DNA of 64,000 bases from Lachnospiraceae bacterium. GTDB taxonomy: Bacteria > Bacillota > Clostridia > Lachnospirales > Lachnospiraceae. Shown piece by piece: positions 7,877 to 17,427 of the stretch. The translations under genes and the position numbers were made by a program. Position 1 is the stretch's first letter; each line of letters starts with the position of its first letter. The notes under the pieces were generated by a model. That model did no database searches. It was not told the origin of the DNA and worked only from the letters and a program-made list of their open reading frames with translations. The stretch covers positions 1-64,000 of the forward strand of contig CAJTCH010000021.1 of NCBI GenBank assembly GCA_910574715.1, read 5' to 3'.

Positions 7877-10720
7877 ATGGCAAAGACAAAGGGTAACAGA
7901 CAGTTTATTAGGATAAGAGGTGCCAACGAGCACAATCTGAAGAATATAGACATTGATATTCCGAGAGACGAGTTGGTGGTCCTGACAGGACTCAGCGGCT
8001 CAGGCAAGTCTTCTCTGGCTTTTGATACCATTTACGCGGAAGGGCAGAGAAGATATATGGAATCCTTGTCTTCTTATGCAAGACAGTTCTTGGGGCAGAT
8101 GGAGAAGCCGGATGTGGAGAGTATCGAGGGTTTATCGCCGGCGATTTCAATTGATCAGAAGTCTACAAACCGGAATCCCAGGTCCACGGTGGGGACTGTG
8201 ACGGAGATATATGATTATTTCCGCCTTCTGTATGCGCGGATCGGTGTCCCTCACTGTCCGAAATGCGGAAAGGAGATCAAGAAGCAGACGGTAGATCAGA
8301 TGGTGGATCAGATCATGGAACTTCCTGAGAGAACGAAGATCCAACTTCTGGCGCCTGTCGTGCGCGGGAGGAAGGGAACTCATGCTAAGCTTTTTGACCG
8401 TGCCAGAAAAAGCGGTTATGTTCGGGTTCGTGTAGACGGCAATCTCTATGAGTTATCAGAGGAGATCAGTTTGGACAAGAATATCAAGCATAATATCGAG
8501 ATTATTGTGGACCGGCTTATGGTGAAGGAAGGGATTGAACAGCGGCTAACGGATTCCATTGAGACGGTTCTGGGACTGGCAGAGGGACTGCTGATCGTGG
8601 ATGTCATCGGCAAAGATGTGATTAACTTCAGCCAGAGCTTCTCCTGCCCGGATTGCGGGATCAGTATAGAAGAGATCGAGCCAAGAAGCTTCTCGTTCAA
8701 TAATCCGTTTGGAGCCTGCCCGGAGTGTTTCGGTTTGGGATATAAGATGGAATTTGATGAAGATCTGATTATTCCGAATAAGAACCTAAGTATCAGCGAT
8801 GGCGCGATCACCGTGATGGGGTGGCAATCCTGTATGGACCGGAAGAGTTTTACCTATGCGATTCTGGATGCACTGAGCAAGGAGTACAGATTTTCGTTGG
8901 ATACGCCCTTCAAAGACTATCCCCAAAAGATTCAGGATGTGCTGCTTCATGGAACCGGCGGCAAGGAGGTCAGGGTCTATTACAAGGGACAGCGCGGAGA
9001 AGGGGTTTATGATGTTGCGTTTGAGGGTCTTATTCGTAATGTGGAGCGTCGTTACAAGGAGACAGCGTCCGAAACCATGAGAGCTGAATATGAGGAATTT
9101 ATGCGGATCACTCCCTGTCATGAATGTAAAGGGCAGAGATTGAAGCCGGGCGCTCTCGCAGTTACAATAGGAGATAAGAATATCGCGGAGCTGACGGCGT
9201 TGTCGATTGAGCGGCTGCAGGGCTTTTTGAAGGGGCTGGAGCTGAATCAGCAGCAGATCTTGATTGGCGGTCAGATCTTGAAGGAGATCAATGCAAGGAT
9301 TCAGTTTTTGATGGATGTGGGTCTTGATTATCTTACACTGGCGCGGGCAACGGGCAGCCTGTCAGGAGGGGAAGCGCAGCGTATCCGTCTGGCTACGCAG
9401 ATCGGTTCCGGGCTGGTGGGTGTTGCATATATTCTGGATGAGCCGAGTATCGGACTTCATCAGCGGGATAATGATAAGCTGCTGGGAACGCTGAAGCATC
9501 TGAGGGATCTGGGCAATTCCGTTATCGTGGTAGAGCATGATGAGGACACCATGTTAGAAGCGGATTATATCGTAGACATCGGGCCGGGAGCGGGAGAGCA
9601 CGGCGGAGAAGTAGTTGCCCAGGGAAATGCAAAAGAAATAATGAAGAATAAGAAATCTGTGACCGGAGCATACCTAAGCGGGAGGGTGAAGATCCCGGTT
9701 CCAAAAGAACGCTCTGTTCCGTCAGGGTGGCTTAAGGTGATCGGGGCGAAGGAGAATAATCTTAGGAATGTGGATGTGGAATTTCCGCTTGGAGTTATGA
9801 CCTGTGTGACCGGAGTATCTGGTTCTGGGAAGAGTTCTCTTGTGAATGAGATTCTATATAAGCGTCTGGCAAGGGAACTAAACAGGGCGAGAACGATCCC
9901 GGGTAAGCATACGGCCGTTGAGGGAATGGAGCAGCTTGATAAGGTGATCAATATTGACCAGTCGCCGATCGGGCGGACGCCCAGATCCAATCCGGCTACC
10001 TACACCGGAGTTTTTGATCTGATCCGTGATCTGTTTGCGGCGACGCCGGACGCCAAGGCGAAGGGCTATAAGAAGGGGAGGTTCAGCTTCAATGTCAAGG
10101 GAGGAAGATGTGAAGCCTGCAGCGGCGACGGAATCCTTAAGATAGAGATGCATTTCCTGCCGGATGTCTATGTTCCCTGCGAGGTGTGCGGCGGCAAGCG
10201 GTATAACCGGGAGACCCTGGAAGTGAAGTATAAGGGGAAGAGCATTTATGACGTTTTGGATATGACGGTGGAAGAAGCGCTGCATTTCTTTGAAAATGTA
10301 CCCAGTATCCGAAGAAAGATGGAAACTCTGTATGATGTTGGGCTTTCATATATCCGTCTGGGTCAGCCGTCTACGACTCTGTCCGGCGGAGAGGCTCAGA
10401 GGATCAAGCTTGCCACAGAACTGAGCAAGAGAAGTACGGGCAGGACGATCTATATTCTGGATGAACCCACGACAGGGCTGCATTTTGCGGATGTCCACAA
10501 ATTAACAGAGATTCTGCGTCGTTTGTCTTCCGATGGAAATACAGTGATCGTAATTGAACACAATCTGGATGTGATCAAGACGGCGGATTATATCATTGAT
10601 ATTGGGCCGGAAGGAGGAGACCGGGGAGGTACGGTGATCGCGAGAGGGACGCCGGAAGAGATAGCGCAGAATCCGATATCTTACACTGGTAGGTATATTG
10701 ACGCCGTATTGCGCAAATAA
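7877..10720 (+). CDS. uvrA: excinuclease ABC subunit UvrA
   Basis: This 947-residue protein is the damage-recognition ATPase of nucleotide excision repair, and is of normal length. It has two ABC modules. The first has Walker [17 protein letters not shown] near residue 38 and signature [16 protein letters not shown]. The second has Walker [16 protein letters not shown] near 645 and signature [18 protein letters not shown]. Zinc-binding cysteines are visible in CPDCG/CPECFG and in [17 protein letters not shown]. The start follows AGGAAGGA. It is in the same direction as uvrB and likely co-regulated with it. Confidence 0.98.
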   Translation: MAKTKGNRQFIRIRGANEHNLKNIDIDIPRDELVVLTGLSGSGKSSLAFDTIYAEGQRRYMESLSSYARQFLGQMEKPDVESIEGLSPAISIDQKSTNRNPRSTVGTVTEIYDYFRLLYARIGVPHCPKCGKEIKKQTVDQMVDQIMELPERTKIQLLAPVVRGRKGTHAKLFDRARKSGYVRVRVDGNLYELSEEISLDKNIKHNIEIIVDRLMVKEGIEQRLTDSIETVLGLAEGLLIVDVIGKDVINFSQSFSCPDCGISIEEIEPRSFSFNNPFGACPECFGLGYKMEFDEDLIIPNKNLSISDGAITVMGWQSCMDRKSFTYAILDALSKEYRFSLDTPFKDYPQKIQDVLLHGTGGKEVRVYYKGQRGEGVYDVAFEGLIRNVERRYKETASETMRAEYEEFMRITPCHECKGQRLKPGALAVTIGDKNIAELTALSIERLQGFLKGLELNQQQILIGGQILKEINARIQFLMDVGLDYLTLARATGSLSGGEAQRIRLATQIGSGLVGVAYILDEPSIGLHQRDNDKLLGTLKHLRDLGNSVIVVEHDEDTMLEADYIVDIGPGAGEHGGEVVAQGNAKEIMKNKKSVTGAYLSGRVKIPVPKERSVPSGWLKVIGAKENNLRNVDVEFPLGVMTCVTGVSGSGKSSLVNEILYKRLARELNRARTIPGKHTAVEGMEQLDKVINIDQSPIGRTPRSNPATYTGVFDLIRDLFAATPDAKAKGYKKGRFSFNVKGGRCEACSGDGILKIEMHFLPDVYVPCEVCGGKRYNRETLEVKYKGKSIYDVLDMTVEEALHFFENVPSIRRKMETLYDVGLSYIRLGQPSTTLSGGEAQRIKLATELSKRSTGRTIYILDEPTTGLHFADVHKLTEILRRLSSDGNTVIVIEHNLDVIKTADYIIDIGPEGGDRGGTVIARGTPEEIAQNPISYTGRYIDAVLRK

Positions 10721-10855
10721 TAGCATAATCCCTGCTTCACAAAGTTTTAAGGAAAAAGGGGTTTCCATTTTCAGGAAAGTTGATTATAATGGAACGTGCA
10801 TCATCAAGTCAACAAATGATAATCATATAGATAGCATAGGGAAAGGGGAAGTAAG

Positions 10856-11845
10856 ATGTCAGTAGATATCGGAATTGACTTGGGAACTGCCAGCGTCCTG
10901 GTCTATGTGAAAGGAAAAGGCGTCATATTGAAGGAACCGTCTGTGGTTGCTTATGACAGGGATACGAACGCGATAAAAGCCATTGGTGAAGAAGCACGTT
11001 TGATGTTGGGAAGGACACCGGGGAATATTGTGGCTGTCCGCCCGCTCCGTCAGGGAGTGATCTCAGATTATACGGTGACAGAGAAGATGATCAAGTACTT
11101 TGTACAGAAGGCATTGGGGAAGCGTACGTTCAAGAAGCCGCGGATCAGTATCTGTGTTCCGAGCGGCGTGACGGAGGTGGAACGCAAGGCAGTGGAAGAG
11201 GCAACCTATGCAGCCGGAGCAAGAGAGGTGAATCTGATCGAGGAACCGGTAGCGGCGGCTATAGGCGCCGGGATTGACATCTCAAAACCCTGTGGCAATA
11301 TGATCGTGGATATAGGAGGAGGAACCGCTGACATAGCAGTGATCTCGCTGGGCGGAACCGTGGTCAATTCATCGATCAAGATCGCGGGAGATGATTTCGA
11401 CGAGGCGATCGTCCGCTATATGCGCAAGAAGCATAATCTCCTGATCGGGGAGCGGACGGCGGAGGATATTAAGATCAAGATCGGAACAACGTATCCGCTG
11501 ATCGAAGATGAATCTCTGGAAGTAAGAGGGCGTAACCTTGTGACAGGCCTGCCGAAGACGGTGACGGTGACATCTCTGGAGACGGAGGAAGCGCTGCGGG
11601 AACCGACAGGGCAGATTGTGGAGGAAGTGATCAACGTACTGGAGAGGACACCGCCGGAGTTGTCTGCGGATATTCTGGACCGCGGAATCATGCTGACGGG
11701 AGGCGGCTCTATGCTTCGGGGATTAGAGGAACTGATAGAGGAGAAGACCGGGATCAATACTATGACTGCGGAGGATCCGATGAAGGTGGTAGCGATCGGG
11801 ACCGGTCAGTTTGTGGAACTGGTAAGTGGACGAAGAGAATTCTGA
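10856..11845 (+). CDS. mreB: rod-shape determining protein, MreB/Mbl family
   Basis: This 329-residue actin homologue, of normal length, polymerises on the inner face of the membrane and directs peptidoglycan synthesis. Phosphate-1 loop GIDLGTASVLVYVKGKG is at 6-22, phosphate-2 IVDIGGGTADIAV near 150, and the adenosine motif LTGGGSMLRGLEEL near 280. A GGAAAGGGGAAG site precedes the ATG. The stop overlaps the start of recD2 by one base (TGATGG), so the two are translationally coupled. The gene stands apart from mreCD and may be a second mreB or mbl paralogue. Confidence 0.93.
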   Translation: MSVDIGIDLGTASVLVYVKGKGVILKEPSVVAYDRDTNAIKAIGEEARLMLGRTPGNIVAVRPLRQGVISDYTVTEKMIKYFVQKALGKRTFKKPRISICVPSGVTEVERKAVEEATYAAGAREVNLIEEPVAAAIGAGIDISKPCGNMIVDIGGGTADIAVISLGGTVVNSSIKIAGDDFDEAIVRYMRKKHNLLIGERTAEDIKIKIGTTYPLIEDESLEVRGRNLVTGLPKTVTVTSLETEEALREPTGQIVEEVINVLERTPPELSADILDRGIMLTGGGSMLRGLEELIEEKTGINTMTAEDPMKVVAIGTGQFVELVSGRREF

Positions 11846-14055
11846 TGGACAATATAAAGGGATATGTTGAACATATTGTATTCCGCAATGAAGAGAACGG
11901 TTATACAGTATTTAATCTGAAAAATGACGATGGTGAAGTGACATGCGTGGGCAAGCTTCATTTTGTCGAAGAAGGAGGGCTGATGGAGCTTACGGGAGAA
12001 TATACTACCCATAAGCTTTATGGGCTTCAGCTTAAGGTTGAGACTTCGAAGATCTGTGAACCGGAAGACTTGATGTCAATTGAGAGATATCTTGGCTCTG
12101 GGGCGATCAAGGGGATCGGCGTGGCTCTTGCGGGGAAGATCGTTAAGAAGTTTAAGGAGGATACCTTTCGGATCATTGAGGAAGAACCGGAGAGGCTGGC
12201 TGAGATCAAGGGGATCAGCGAGCGTAAGGCCAGAGAGATATCCGCACAGGTGGAAGAGAAGCGGGATATGCGCCAGGCTATGCTGTATTTGCAGAAGTAT
12301 GGGATATCTACAACTTTGGCTGCGAAGATCTATCAGCATTATGGGCAGAGTGTGTATCGGGTGATCGAAGAGAATCCTTATCAACTGGCTGATCATGTAT
12401 CGGGAGTCGGGTTTAAGACTGCGGATGAGATTGCAGGCAGAGTCGGGATTCATGCCGATTCTGATTATCGTATCCGGAGCGGGATCTTCTACACACTTTT
12501 GCAGAGTGTGAACGACGGGCATGTGTATCTGGGACAGGAGACGCTTCTTCGAAGAGCCGGCGAGCTGTTGGGAGTCGAGATCTATGATATTGAGAAATAT
12601 CTGATGGATCTCGCCATAGAGAAGAAGGTGGTCATGAAGAGGGCTTCTGACGGTATGCGGGTGTATTCATCGCACTATTATTATATGGAGATGAATGTTG
12701 CGAAGATGCTGTATGACCTGAATGTAGATTACAATACAGAAGAGGGAAGGATGAAGGACAGGCTTCTTGCGATAGAGAAGGAGGCCGGTCTTTGCCTGGA
12801 TGAGATGCAGAGGACTGCTGTGTTGGAAGCGTTGAAGCATGGGATCATGGTATTAACGGGAGGACCGGGGACAGGTAAGACAACGACGATCAATGCGATG
12901 ATTCATTTCTTCGAGAGAGAGGGTGCGGATTTTCGTCTGGCAGCGCCGACTGGACGGGCTGCCAAGAGGATGACGGAAGCTACGGGGTATGAGGCGCAGA
13001 CCATCCACAGGCTGTTGGAGGTCAATGGGAATCCAGAAGAAGACAGTGTCAACGGTTTTCAGAGGAATGAGGAGAATCCTCTGGAGACGGATGTGATCAT
13101 TATTGACGAGGTTTCTATGGTAGACCTCCCGCTGATGTCGGCGCTGCTTCGGGCGGTTATTCCCGGAACGCGCTTGATCCTTGTGGGAGACTGCAACCAG
13201 CTTCCGAGCGTAGGACCGGGAAGCGTACTGAAGGATATTATCAGTTCGGAGTTTTGTCCTGTCGTGAAGCTTGAGAAGATCTTCCGTCAGGCGGGTGAGA
13301 GTGATATTATTGTTAATGCGCATAAGATCAACCGCGGCGAAGAAGTGCTGTTAGATAATAAGAGCAGGGATTTCTTCTTCCTGAAGCGGCAGGACGCTAA
13401 TGCAGTCATCAGCGTGGTCATTACACTGATCCAGAAGAAGCTTCCTAAATATGTGGACGCGTCGCCTTTTGACATCCAGGTCTTGACTCCCATGCGGAAA
13501 GGTCTCTTGGGAGTGGAGCGGCTGAACGGTATTCTTCAGGAATATCTGAATCCGCCGGATCGGGAGAAGAAGGAGAAGGAAGTGGGAGACCGTCTGTTCC
13601 GGGAAGGCGATAAGGTCATGCAGATCAAGAATAATTATCAGTTGGAGTGGGAGATTTCCACCAGATATGGCATGACTATCGACAAAGGAATGGGAATCTT
13701 CAACGGTGATATGGGAATCATTAAAGAGATCAATACATATGAAGAGATGGTGATCGTGGAATACGACGAGCAGCGCAGGGTAAAATATCCGTATTCTCTG
13801 TTGGAGGAACTGGAGCTTGCGTATGCAATTACCATACATAAATCGCAGGGGAGTGAATATCCTGCAGTAGTGATTCCGTTGCTGCAGGGACCAAGACAGC
13901 TTTATCACAGGAATCTTCTGTATACTGCTGTGACGAGAGCAAGACGGTGTGTGACTTTGGTCGGGAGCGACAGGGTATTCCAGGAGATGATCTGCAACGC
14001 GAACGAGCAAAAGCGCAACACAAGCCTTGCAGAACGGATCCGGGAGTTAGAGTAG
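11845..14055 (+). CDS. recD2: ATP-dependent DNA helicase RecD2
   Basis: This 736-residue SF1B 5'-3' helicase belongs to the RecD2/YrrC type found without RecBC. The N-terminal region has helix-hairpin-helix repeats (EIKGISERKAREIS, VSGVGFKTADEIAGR). Walker A LTGGPGTGKTTTINAM is near residue 337, Walker B DVIIIDEVSMVDL near 415, and the C-terminal motifs TIHKSQGSEYPAVVIPL and LLYTAVTRARR close the helicase core. RecD2 proteins take part in replication-fork and DNA-damage tolerance. It is coupled to mreB upstream and followed by comF. Confidence 0.95.
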   Translation: MDNIKGYVEHIVFRNEENGYTVFNLKNDDGEVTCVGKLHFVEEGGLMELTGEYTTHKLYGLQLKVETSKICEPEDLMSIERYLGSGAIKGIGVALAGKIVKKFKEDTFRIIEEEPERLAEIKGISERKAREISAQVEEKRDMRQAMLYLQKYGISTTLAAKIYQHYGQSVYRVIEENPYQLADHVSGVGFKTADEIAGRVGIHADSDYRIRSGIFYTLLQSVNDGHVYLGQETLLRRAGELLGVEIYDIEKYLMDLAIEKKVVMKRASDGMRVYSSHYYYMEMNVAKMLYDLNVDYNTEEGRMKDRLLAIEKEAGLCLDEMQRTAVLEALKHGIMVLTGGPGTGKTTTINAMIHFFEREGADFRLAAPTGRAAKRMTEATGYEAQTIHRLLEVNGNPEEDSVNGFQRNEENPLETDVIIIDEVSMVDLPLMSALLRAVIPGTRLILVGDCNQLPSVGPGSVLKDIISSEFCPVVKLEKIFRQAGESDIIVNAHKINRGEEVLLDNKSRDFFFLKRQDANAVISVVITLIQKKLPKYVDASPFDIQVLTPMRKGLLGVERLNGILQEYLNPPDREKKEKEVGDRLFREGDKVMQIKNNYQLEWEISTRYGMTIDKGMGIFNGDMGIIKEINTYEEMVIVEYDEQRRVKYPYSLLEELELAYAITIHKSQGSEYPAVVIPLLQGPRQLYHRNLLYTAVTRARRCVTLVGSDRVFQEMICNANEQKRNTSLAERIRELE

Positions 14056-14114
14056 GAGCGGTGGTTAAGTGATAAGACGGCGGTAAGTCATCCAGAACGA
14101 ATCCAATAATAAGT

Positions 14115-14819
14115 ATGAATGAAAAGATTGGTATCTGGCTATGGCCTGATACCTGTCCTTTTTGCGGAAAAGTCAGTAGTCAGGGAATCTGCAGAGAGTG
14201 CAGACGGAAGTCGGAGGTTTTAAAAATCAGAGAGCCAAGATGCATGCAGTGCGGCAAGCCGCTTCGGTGTAAGGAGCAGGAATATTGTTATGATTGTATG
14301 CGGGTGCATCATTGGTATGACCAGGGATGTGCCCTATGGCTTCACAGGGAACCTGTCAGCACATCTATTTATCAGTTCAAATATCACAATCAAAGAGTAT
14401 ACGGAGAATTTTATGCAGAGGAATTGGCCAGGGTTTATGGTCATATGATAAGAGGATGGGGGCCGGATCTTATCATGCCGGTTCCATTGCATAAGAAGCG
14501 CAGGAGAAAAAGGGGCTATAATCAGGCGGGGGTCCTCGGACGCAGGCTTGGGAGATTGCTTGGGATCCGGGTGGACGACAAGAGTCTTCTACGGAGAGTT
14601 TATACCGATCCTCAGAAAAAGTTAGGACGCTTGGAGAGAAAGAAGAATCTAAGGAATGCATTTGCGTTGAAAGAGAGTTTCAAACCGGTGCCGGTCGTGC
14701 TTCTGGTCGATGATATTTATACGACAGGTAATACGATAGATACTGTTTCGGAGGTTTTAAAGAAGAAAGGAGTCGAAAAAGTCTACTTTTTAACTATAAG
14801 TATTGGACAAGGATATTAA
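14115..14819 (+). CDS. comF: ComF family phosphoribosyltransferase-like protein
   Basis: This 234-residue protein has the usual ComF layout: an N-terminal zinc-ribbon with CPFCG, CRECRR, CMQCGKPL and CYDCM, then a type I phosphoribosyltransferase fold with the PRPP loop VLLVDDIYTTGNTID near 196-210. In Bacillus ComFC is needed for DNA uptake. The C-terminal codons ATT GGA CAA GGA TAT TAA lie on the prophage attachment core. After integration the last two codons and the stop are supplied by the element, and the protein sequence is unchanged (IGQGY). Confidence 0.92.
   Translation: MNEKIGIWLWPDTCPFCGKVSSQGICRECRRKSEVLKIREPRCMQCGKPLRCKEQEYCYDCMRVHHWYDQGCALWLHREPVSTSIYQFKYHNQRVYGEFYAEELARVYGHMIRGWGPDLIMPVPLHKKRRRKRGYNQAGVLGRRLGRLLGIRVDDKSLLRRVYTDPQKKLGRLERKKNLRNAFALKESFKPVPVVLLVDDIYTTGNTIDTVSEVLKKKGVEKVYFLTISIGQGY
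14802..14812 (+). repeat. attL core of the prophage-like element
   Basis: ATTGGACAAGG is repeated exactly at 23512-23522. Here it forms the last full codons of comF. The following bases (ATATTAA) differ from those after attR (GTACTGA), but both encode Tyr-stop after the Gly. Confidence 0.75.
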
Positions 14820-14822
14820 TAA

Positions 14823-14863
14823 AATGAGCCTTTCCTCTTAATTTACAAGGGGTCTGGCTCATT
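14823..14863 (-). terminator. terminator of the integrase gene
   Basis: An 8-bp stem AATGAGCC (823-830) / GGCTCATT (856-863) is followed on the minus strand by TTTATTAATA. It lies 28 bases after the integrase stop and inside the element. Confidence 0.6.
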
Positions 14864-14891
14864 GATTGTATTATATGATACTGATTTGATA

Positions 14892-15941
14892 CTAATATTC
14901 TGCCTTCTCTATTTTTCTCACAATATCGAGCTGTGCTTTTGGAAAGAGATGTGCGTAAGTGTTCATGGTAATACTGGGTGATTCATGGCCGAGCCGCTCA
15001 GCGACTAAGACAGGATTCGCACCCAGGTTGATCAGTAGACTTGCGTGGGAATGCCTCAGATCATGCACGCGAATTTCTTTCACACCGGCTCTCTTTATCC
15101 TGGTCTTGAATGCGGACCGAATGTATTGTATCTGCTTATGAAATAGCCTGTATTCCGGATCCGGTTTATACAGCTTCTTGGTGTAGTCCTTAATTTCCTC
15201 TGTCAGGAATTCGGGAATATCTACAATTCGTTCGCTATTAGGTGTCTTCGGCGGGTTAATCACGTCCTGGCCAGTGAGCCGGTAAAAGGTCTTGTTGATG
15301 TCGATCTGGTTGTTCTTAAAGTCAATATCATTCAATGTCAGAGCCAGGAGTTCACCGACACGCATACCGGTGTAGTAAAGAATCTCAAATATTATAAAAT
15401 ATTCAGGATTGTCGGCAGCAGCTTCGGAAAACTTTGCATACTCTTCTGGCGTCCAGAAGTTCAGCTTACGGCTCTTGGTTGAGCCGATCGGCTTCATGCA
15501 AGGGTTCTTTGACAAGCCCAAGTAATCAACCGCATAAGTGAAAATAGCCTTTAAATAAGTGTTGGCAGAGTGTATATAGGCATTGCTTAGACCTTTGCTT
15601 AATATGTCCGTCTGCCATGCTGCCACGTCTGCAGGTGTGATGTCTGATACAATCCGGGCACGGAAGAACGGCAGTACATGCCGGTCTAACATGTAGAACC
15701 GTGATTGAGCTGTGCTCTCCCGGATACGTGGCTTGATGTACTCCTTGTACTTCTCATACAGCGCTTCAAAGGTAATATCTGGATTCTTGGCAAATTGTTC
15801 CAGGAATAGCCGTTCCCATTCCTTTGCTTCGCGCTGAAGCTTAAAACCCCGTTTAAGTTTCTGGCGGCGTGTGCCAGTCCAGTCCATGTAATAAAATTTA
15901 CAATACCAGGTGCCGCGCTTCTCGTCTTTATAGGTTGCCAT
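14892..15941 (-). CDS. int: tyrosine-type site-specific integrase
   Basis: This 349-residue phage-type integrase is complete. An N-terminal arm-binding domain (WYCKFYYMDWTGTRRQKLK) is followed by a SAM-like core-binding domain (about 60-150) and the catalytic domain. That domain has Arg in YYTGMRVGELLALT, HDLRHSHASLL (HxxR), the second His in LGHESPSITMNTYAHL, and the nucleophilic Tyr in NTYAH. AAAGGAAG precedes the ATG. It lies just inside attL and reads toward it, as is usual. Repeated TGATACT motifs near both ends (14876-14896 and 23393-23417) may be arm-type binding sites. Confidence 0.95.
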   Translation of the reverse strand: MATYKDEKRGTWYCKFYYMDWTGTRRQKLKRGFKLQREAKEWERLFLEQFAKNPDITFEALYEKYKEYIKPRIRESTAQSRFYMLDRHVLPFFRARIVSDITPADVAAWQTDILSKGLSNAYIHSANTYLKAIFTYAVDYLGLSKNPCMKPIGSTKSRKLNFWTPEEYAKFSEAAADNPEYFIIFEILYYTGMRVGELLALTLNDIDFKNNQIDINKTFYRLTGQDVINPPKTPNSERIVDIPEFLTEEIKDYTKKLYKPDPEYRLFHKQIQYIRSAFKTRIKRAGVKEIRVHDLRHSHASLLINLGANPVLVAERLGHESPSITMNTYAHLFPKAQLDIVRKIEKAEY

Positions 15942-16000
15942 TCTATCATCTTCCTTTCATCTGTGCGCGTGGTGGCGGTTTTGAAATGAAAGGATAGTAA

Positions 16001-16029
16001 TTGACATATTTGAAAAGATTGACTATAAT
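16001..16029 (+). promoter_or_regulatory. consensus sigma-70 promoter of the antisense RNA
   Basis: TTGACA (16001-16006), a 17-base spacer and TATAAT (16024-16029) match the consensus perfectly. There is no ORF downstream on this strand, and the transcript would run into the toxin gene from its 3' side. Confidence 0.85.
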
Positions 16030-16035
16030 ATACTT

Positions 16036-16151
16036 AACAGGATAGCCGGAAGGTGACTGGTACTCACCCGCCCCGGCGCAATTTAATAGTTGCTATTAAG
16101 AATAGCCGTTCCTAAACTTTGACGAGAGCAGGACGGCTATTTCTTATTTTT
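16036..16151 (+). ncRNA. antisense antitoxin RNA of a type I toxin system
   Basis: The predicted transcript of about 115 nt starts near 16036 and contains a small hairpin, GGTGA/TCACC, at about 16051-16067. It ends at a 12-bp stem AATAGCCGT.CCT (16101-16113) / AGGACGGCTATT (16130-16141) followed by TCTTATTTTT. It is complementary to the end of the toxin gene and its 3' untranslated region. This is the 3'-overlapping layout seen in txpA/RatA-type systems. The stem also serves as a terminator for the opposite strand. Confidence 0.7.
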
Positions 16152-16220
16152 CAGATTCAGAATCGCAACTACCAGCGACGCAAAAGTCAGCAGGATCATG
16201 AATTCTTCATATGTACTCAT
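16137..16220 (-). CDS. small hydrophobic holin-like type I toxin, 27 residues
   Basis: MSTYEEFMILLTFASLVVAI followed by LNLKNKK-stop is the typical form of the small 'putative holin-like toxin' peptides of Firmicutes: a short polar start, one membrane helix and a basic tail. The site AAGGTGGTG lies seven bases before the ATG. Such peptides insert into the membrane and stop growth when not silenced by an antisense RNA, and that RNA has a strong promoter at 16001. A TTGACA lies upstream on the minus strand (16297-16302) without a clear -10 at 17 bases. The system may stabilise the element. Confidence 0.8.
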   Translation of the reverse strand: MSTYEEFMILLTFASLVVAILNLKNKK

Positions 16221-16310
16221 AATAATCACCACCTTCCGCAGGATCTCGGAACGGGTGAGAGCACGTCCCCCGGCTACCCAGGTAAGCATATTATGTTGTC
16301 AATGTGCATT

Positions 16311-16577
16311 CGTCCTGCAGGACGGCCGGAACTGACACCCATTTGGGGGTGAGTGGTTTTCGTCTCTTGGTACGAATTGCGCCGGCGCAAATGACTGGGA
16401 GCAAAATGGCGTCCAGTAACCAAGCCCAAATGGGTTTGATTGCCCCCGATCGGGGCGGGGTATCTCTGATCTACCGAGTAGAGCGGAAATCTCGGCGCTA
16501 TTCGTCTTTGGAGCTGAAGGGAATCTTCCCTTGTCCGAAATCTCGGACAGGCAGGGCATTCGCCTTTTGGGGCGAAT
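16311..16577. repeat. array of about ten short hairpins or palindromes
   Basis: Successive inverted repeats fill this non-coding stretch. Clear ones are CGTCCTGCAGGACG (16311), CACCC/GGGTG (16336-16351), TTGCGCCGGCGCAA (16377), ACTGG/CCAGT (16394-16417), CAAGCCC/GGGTTTG (16421-16438), CCCCGATCGGGG (16444), TCTAC/GTAGA (16470-16482), AAGGGAATCTTCCCTT (16517), TGTCCGA/TCGGACA (16532-16549) and ATTCGCC/GGCGAAT (16558-16577). The last three are perfect 7-bp stems almost end to end. The ORFs across the region look like chance frames. It lies between the toxin and the repressor gene. Confidence 0.8.
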
Positions 16578-16591
16578 ACTATTCAATATCA

Positions 16592-17086
16592 TTAGAAATC
16601 TTCATCATTCATAATATCATCATCATGCTTTTTCATTTCCTCGGTTACTTCTATGTCAGTACGAGCATGAGCAGCATTCACAAGGATGTGAGTATTTTCG
16701 CCTTTCTTTTGGTACTTTGGTATTGTAGTTAAATCTCCGGCGTAATCTAAAAGTTTATCTTGACCTTTTTCGTTTAGGTGATTATCAAAAATATTTATAA
16801 GGATGCTCCTATCTCCACTGTGTTCTAGATATTTGGTTAACTCCTCACCAGTTCTAAATGACCTTCCATCTACCTTTAACGAAGGTGGAGTTGGCATCTC
16901 AGCAAGTTCATCAACAGAAATGTTTAGTGCATCAGCAATTTTACATAGAGTATATGGCTTAGGATTTCTTTTTCCATTTTCATATTGAGCAAGATTTTGA
17001 GCCGTACAACCTAATTTTTTGGCTAGTTCTTTTTGAGTTAAACCGGCTTTTTTTCTTGCTTGCTGTATTTTTTCAGATGTATTCAT
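16592..17086 (-). CDS. CI-like phage repressor, XRE-type HTH
   Basis: Start set at the ATG at 17086, which follows AGAGGTGATACA; the frame is open upstream but without a better site. The protein has 164 residues. The N-terminal HTH domain (about 5-60) reads KIQQARKKAGLTQKELAKKL then CTAQNLAQYENGKRNPKPYT. The C-terminal part (about 70-164) is a short domain without the Ser/Lys pair of LexA-type peptidases. Induction may therefore depend on another factor, such as an antirepressor, rather than on self-cleavage. It is divergent from the Cro-like gene across a shared operator region. Confidence 0.88.
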   Translation of the reverse strand: MNTSEKIQQARKKAGLTQKELAKKLGCTAQNLAQYENGKRNPKPYTLCKIADALNISVDELAEMPTPPSLKVDGRSFRTGEELTKYLEHSGDRSILINIFDNHLNEKGQDKLLDYAGDLTTIPKYQKKGENTHILVNAAHARTDIEVTEEMKKHDDDIMNDEDF

Positions 17087-17116
17087 TGTATCACCTCTAG
17101 TATACACTATCATAAA

Positions 17117-17201
17117 ATCAATCAAAAATCAATCAAAATAAATAAAAGTCTTGACATAACCAATCAAAAGATTTACAATGCAAATATATCAATCGTTTGA
17201 T
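17117..17201. promoter_or_regulatory. divergent lysogeny-switch promoters and operators
   Basis: The rightward promoter is TTGACA (17151-17156), 17 bases, TACAAT (17174-17179). Candidate operators are ATCAATCAAAA at 17117 and again at 17129, a related CCAATCAAAAG at about 17160 within the spacer, and the near-palindrome ATCAATCGTTTGAT at 17188-17201. The repeated half-site (AATCAA) between divergent HTH genes fits CI/Cro binding. Confidence 0.7.
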
Positions 17202-17221
17202 TTATAAGGTGAGGTGAGAAA

Positions 17222-17413
17222 ATGAGGTTAGACAAGAGAAAAGTTCAATTGCTTATGGCTGAGCTCGAAATAGGGCAGCAGTCATTAGCAATCCGGGCAG
17301 GAATTTCCCGTCAGACGCTTTCAGTAGTTATGAACGGACGGAACTGCAGACCGGAGTTGTTAGGCAAGATCGCCAAGGCTTTGGAAGTGAAACCCGAAGA
17401 AATTATTGAATAA
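17222..17413 (+). CDS. Cro-like small XRE-family regulator
   Basis: This 63-residue protein is almost entirely one helix-turn-helix domain: LLMAELEIGQQSLAIRAGIS, then RQTLSVVMNGRNCRPELLGK. GGTGAGGTGAG precedes the ATG. It is the first gene of the rightward early operon, facing the CI-like gene, the normal place for a Cro-type repressor. Confidence 0.85.
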   Translation: MRLDKRKVQLLMAELEIGQQSLAIRAGISRQTLSVVMNGRNCRPELLGKIAKALEVKPEEIIE

Positions 17414-17427
17414 GCGAGGTGTATGTA

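Noticed and set aside
16311-16577. CRISPR array
   Set aside because: The hairpins differ in sequence and spacing; there is no repeated unit with unique spacers and no cas gene nearby.
16304-16732. 142-codon plus-strand frame across the hairpin array
   Set aside because: It spans palindromic sequence and runs antisense into the repressor gene; it has no ribosome site and no recognisable domain.
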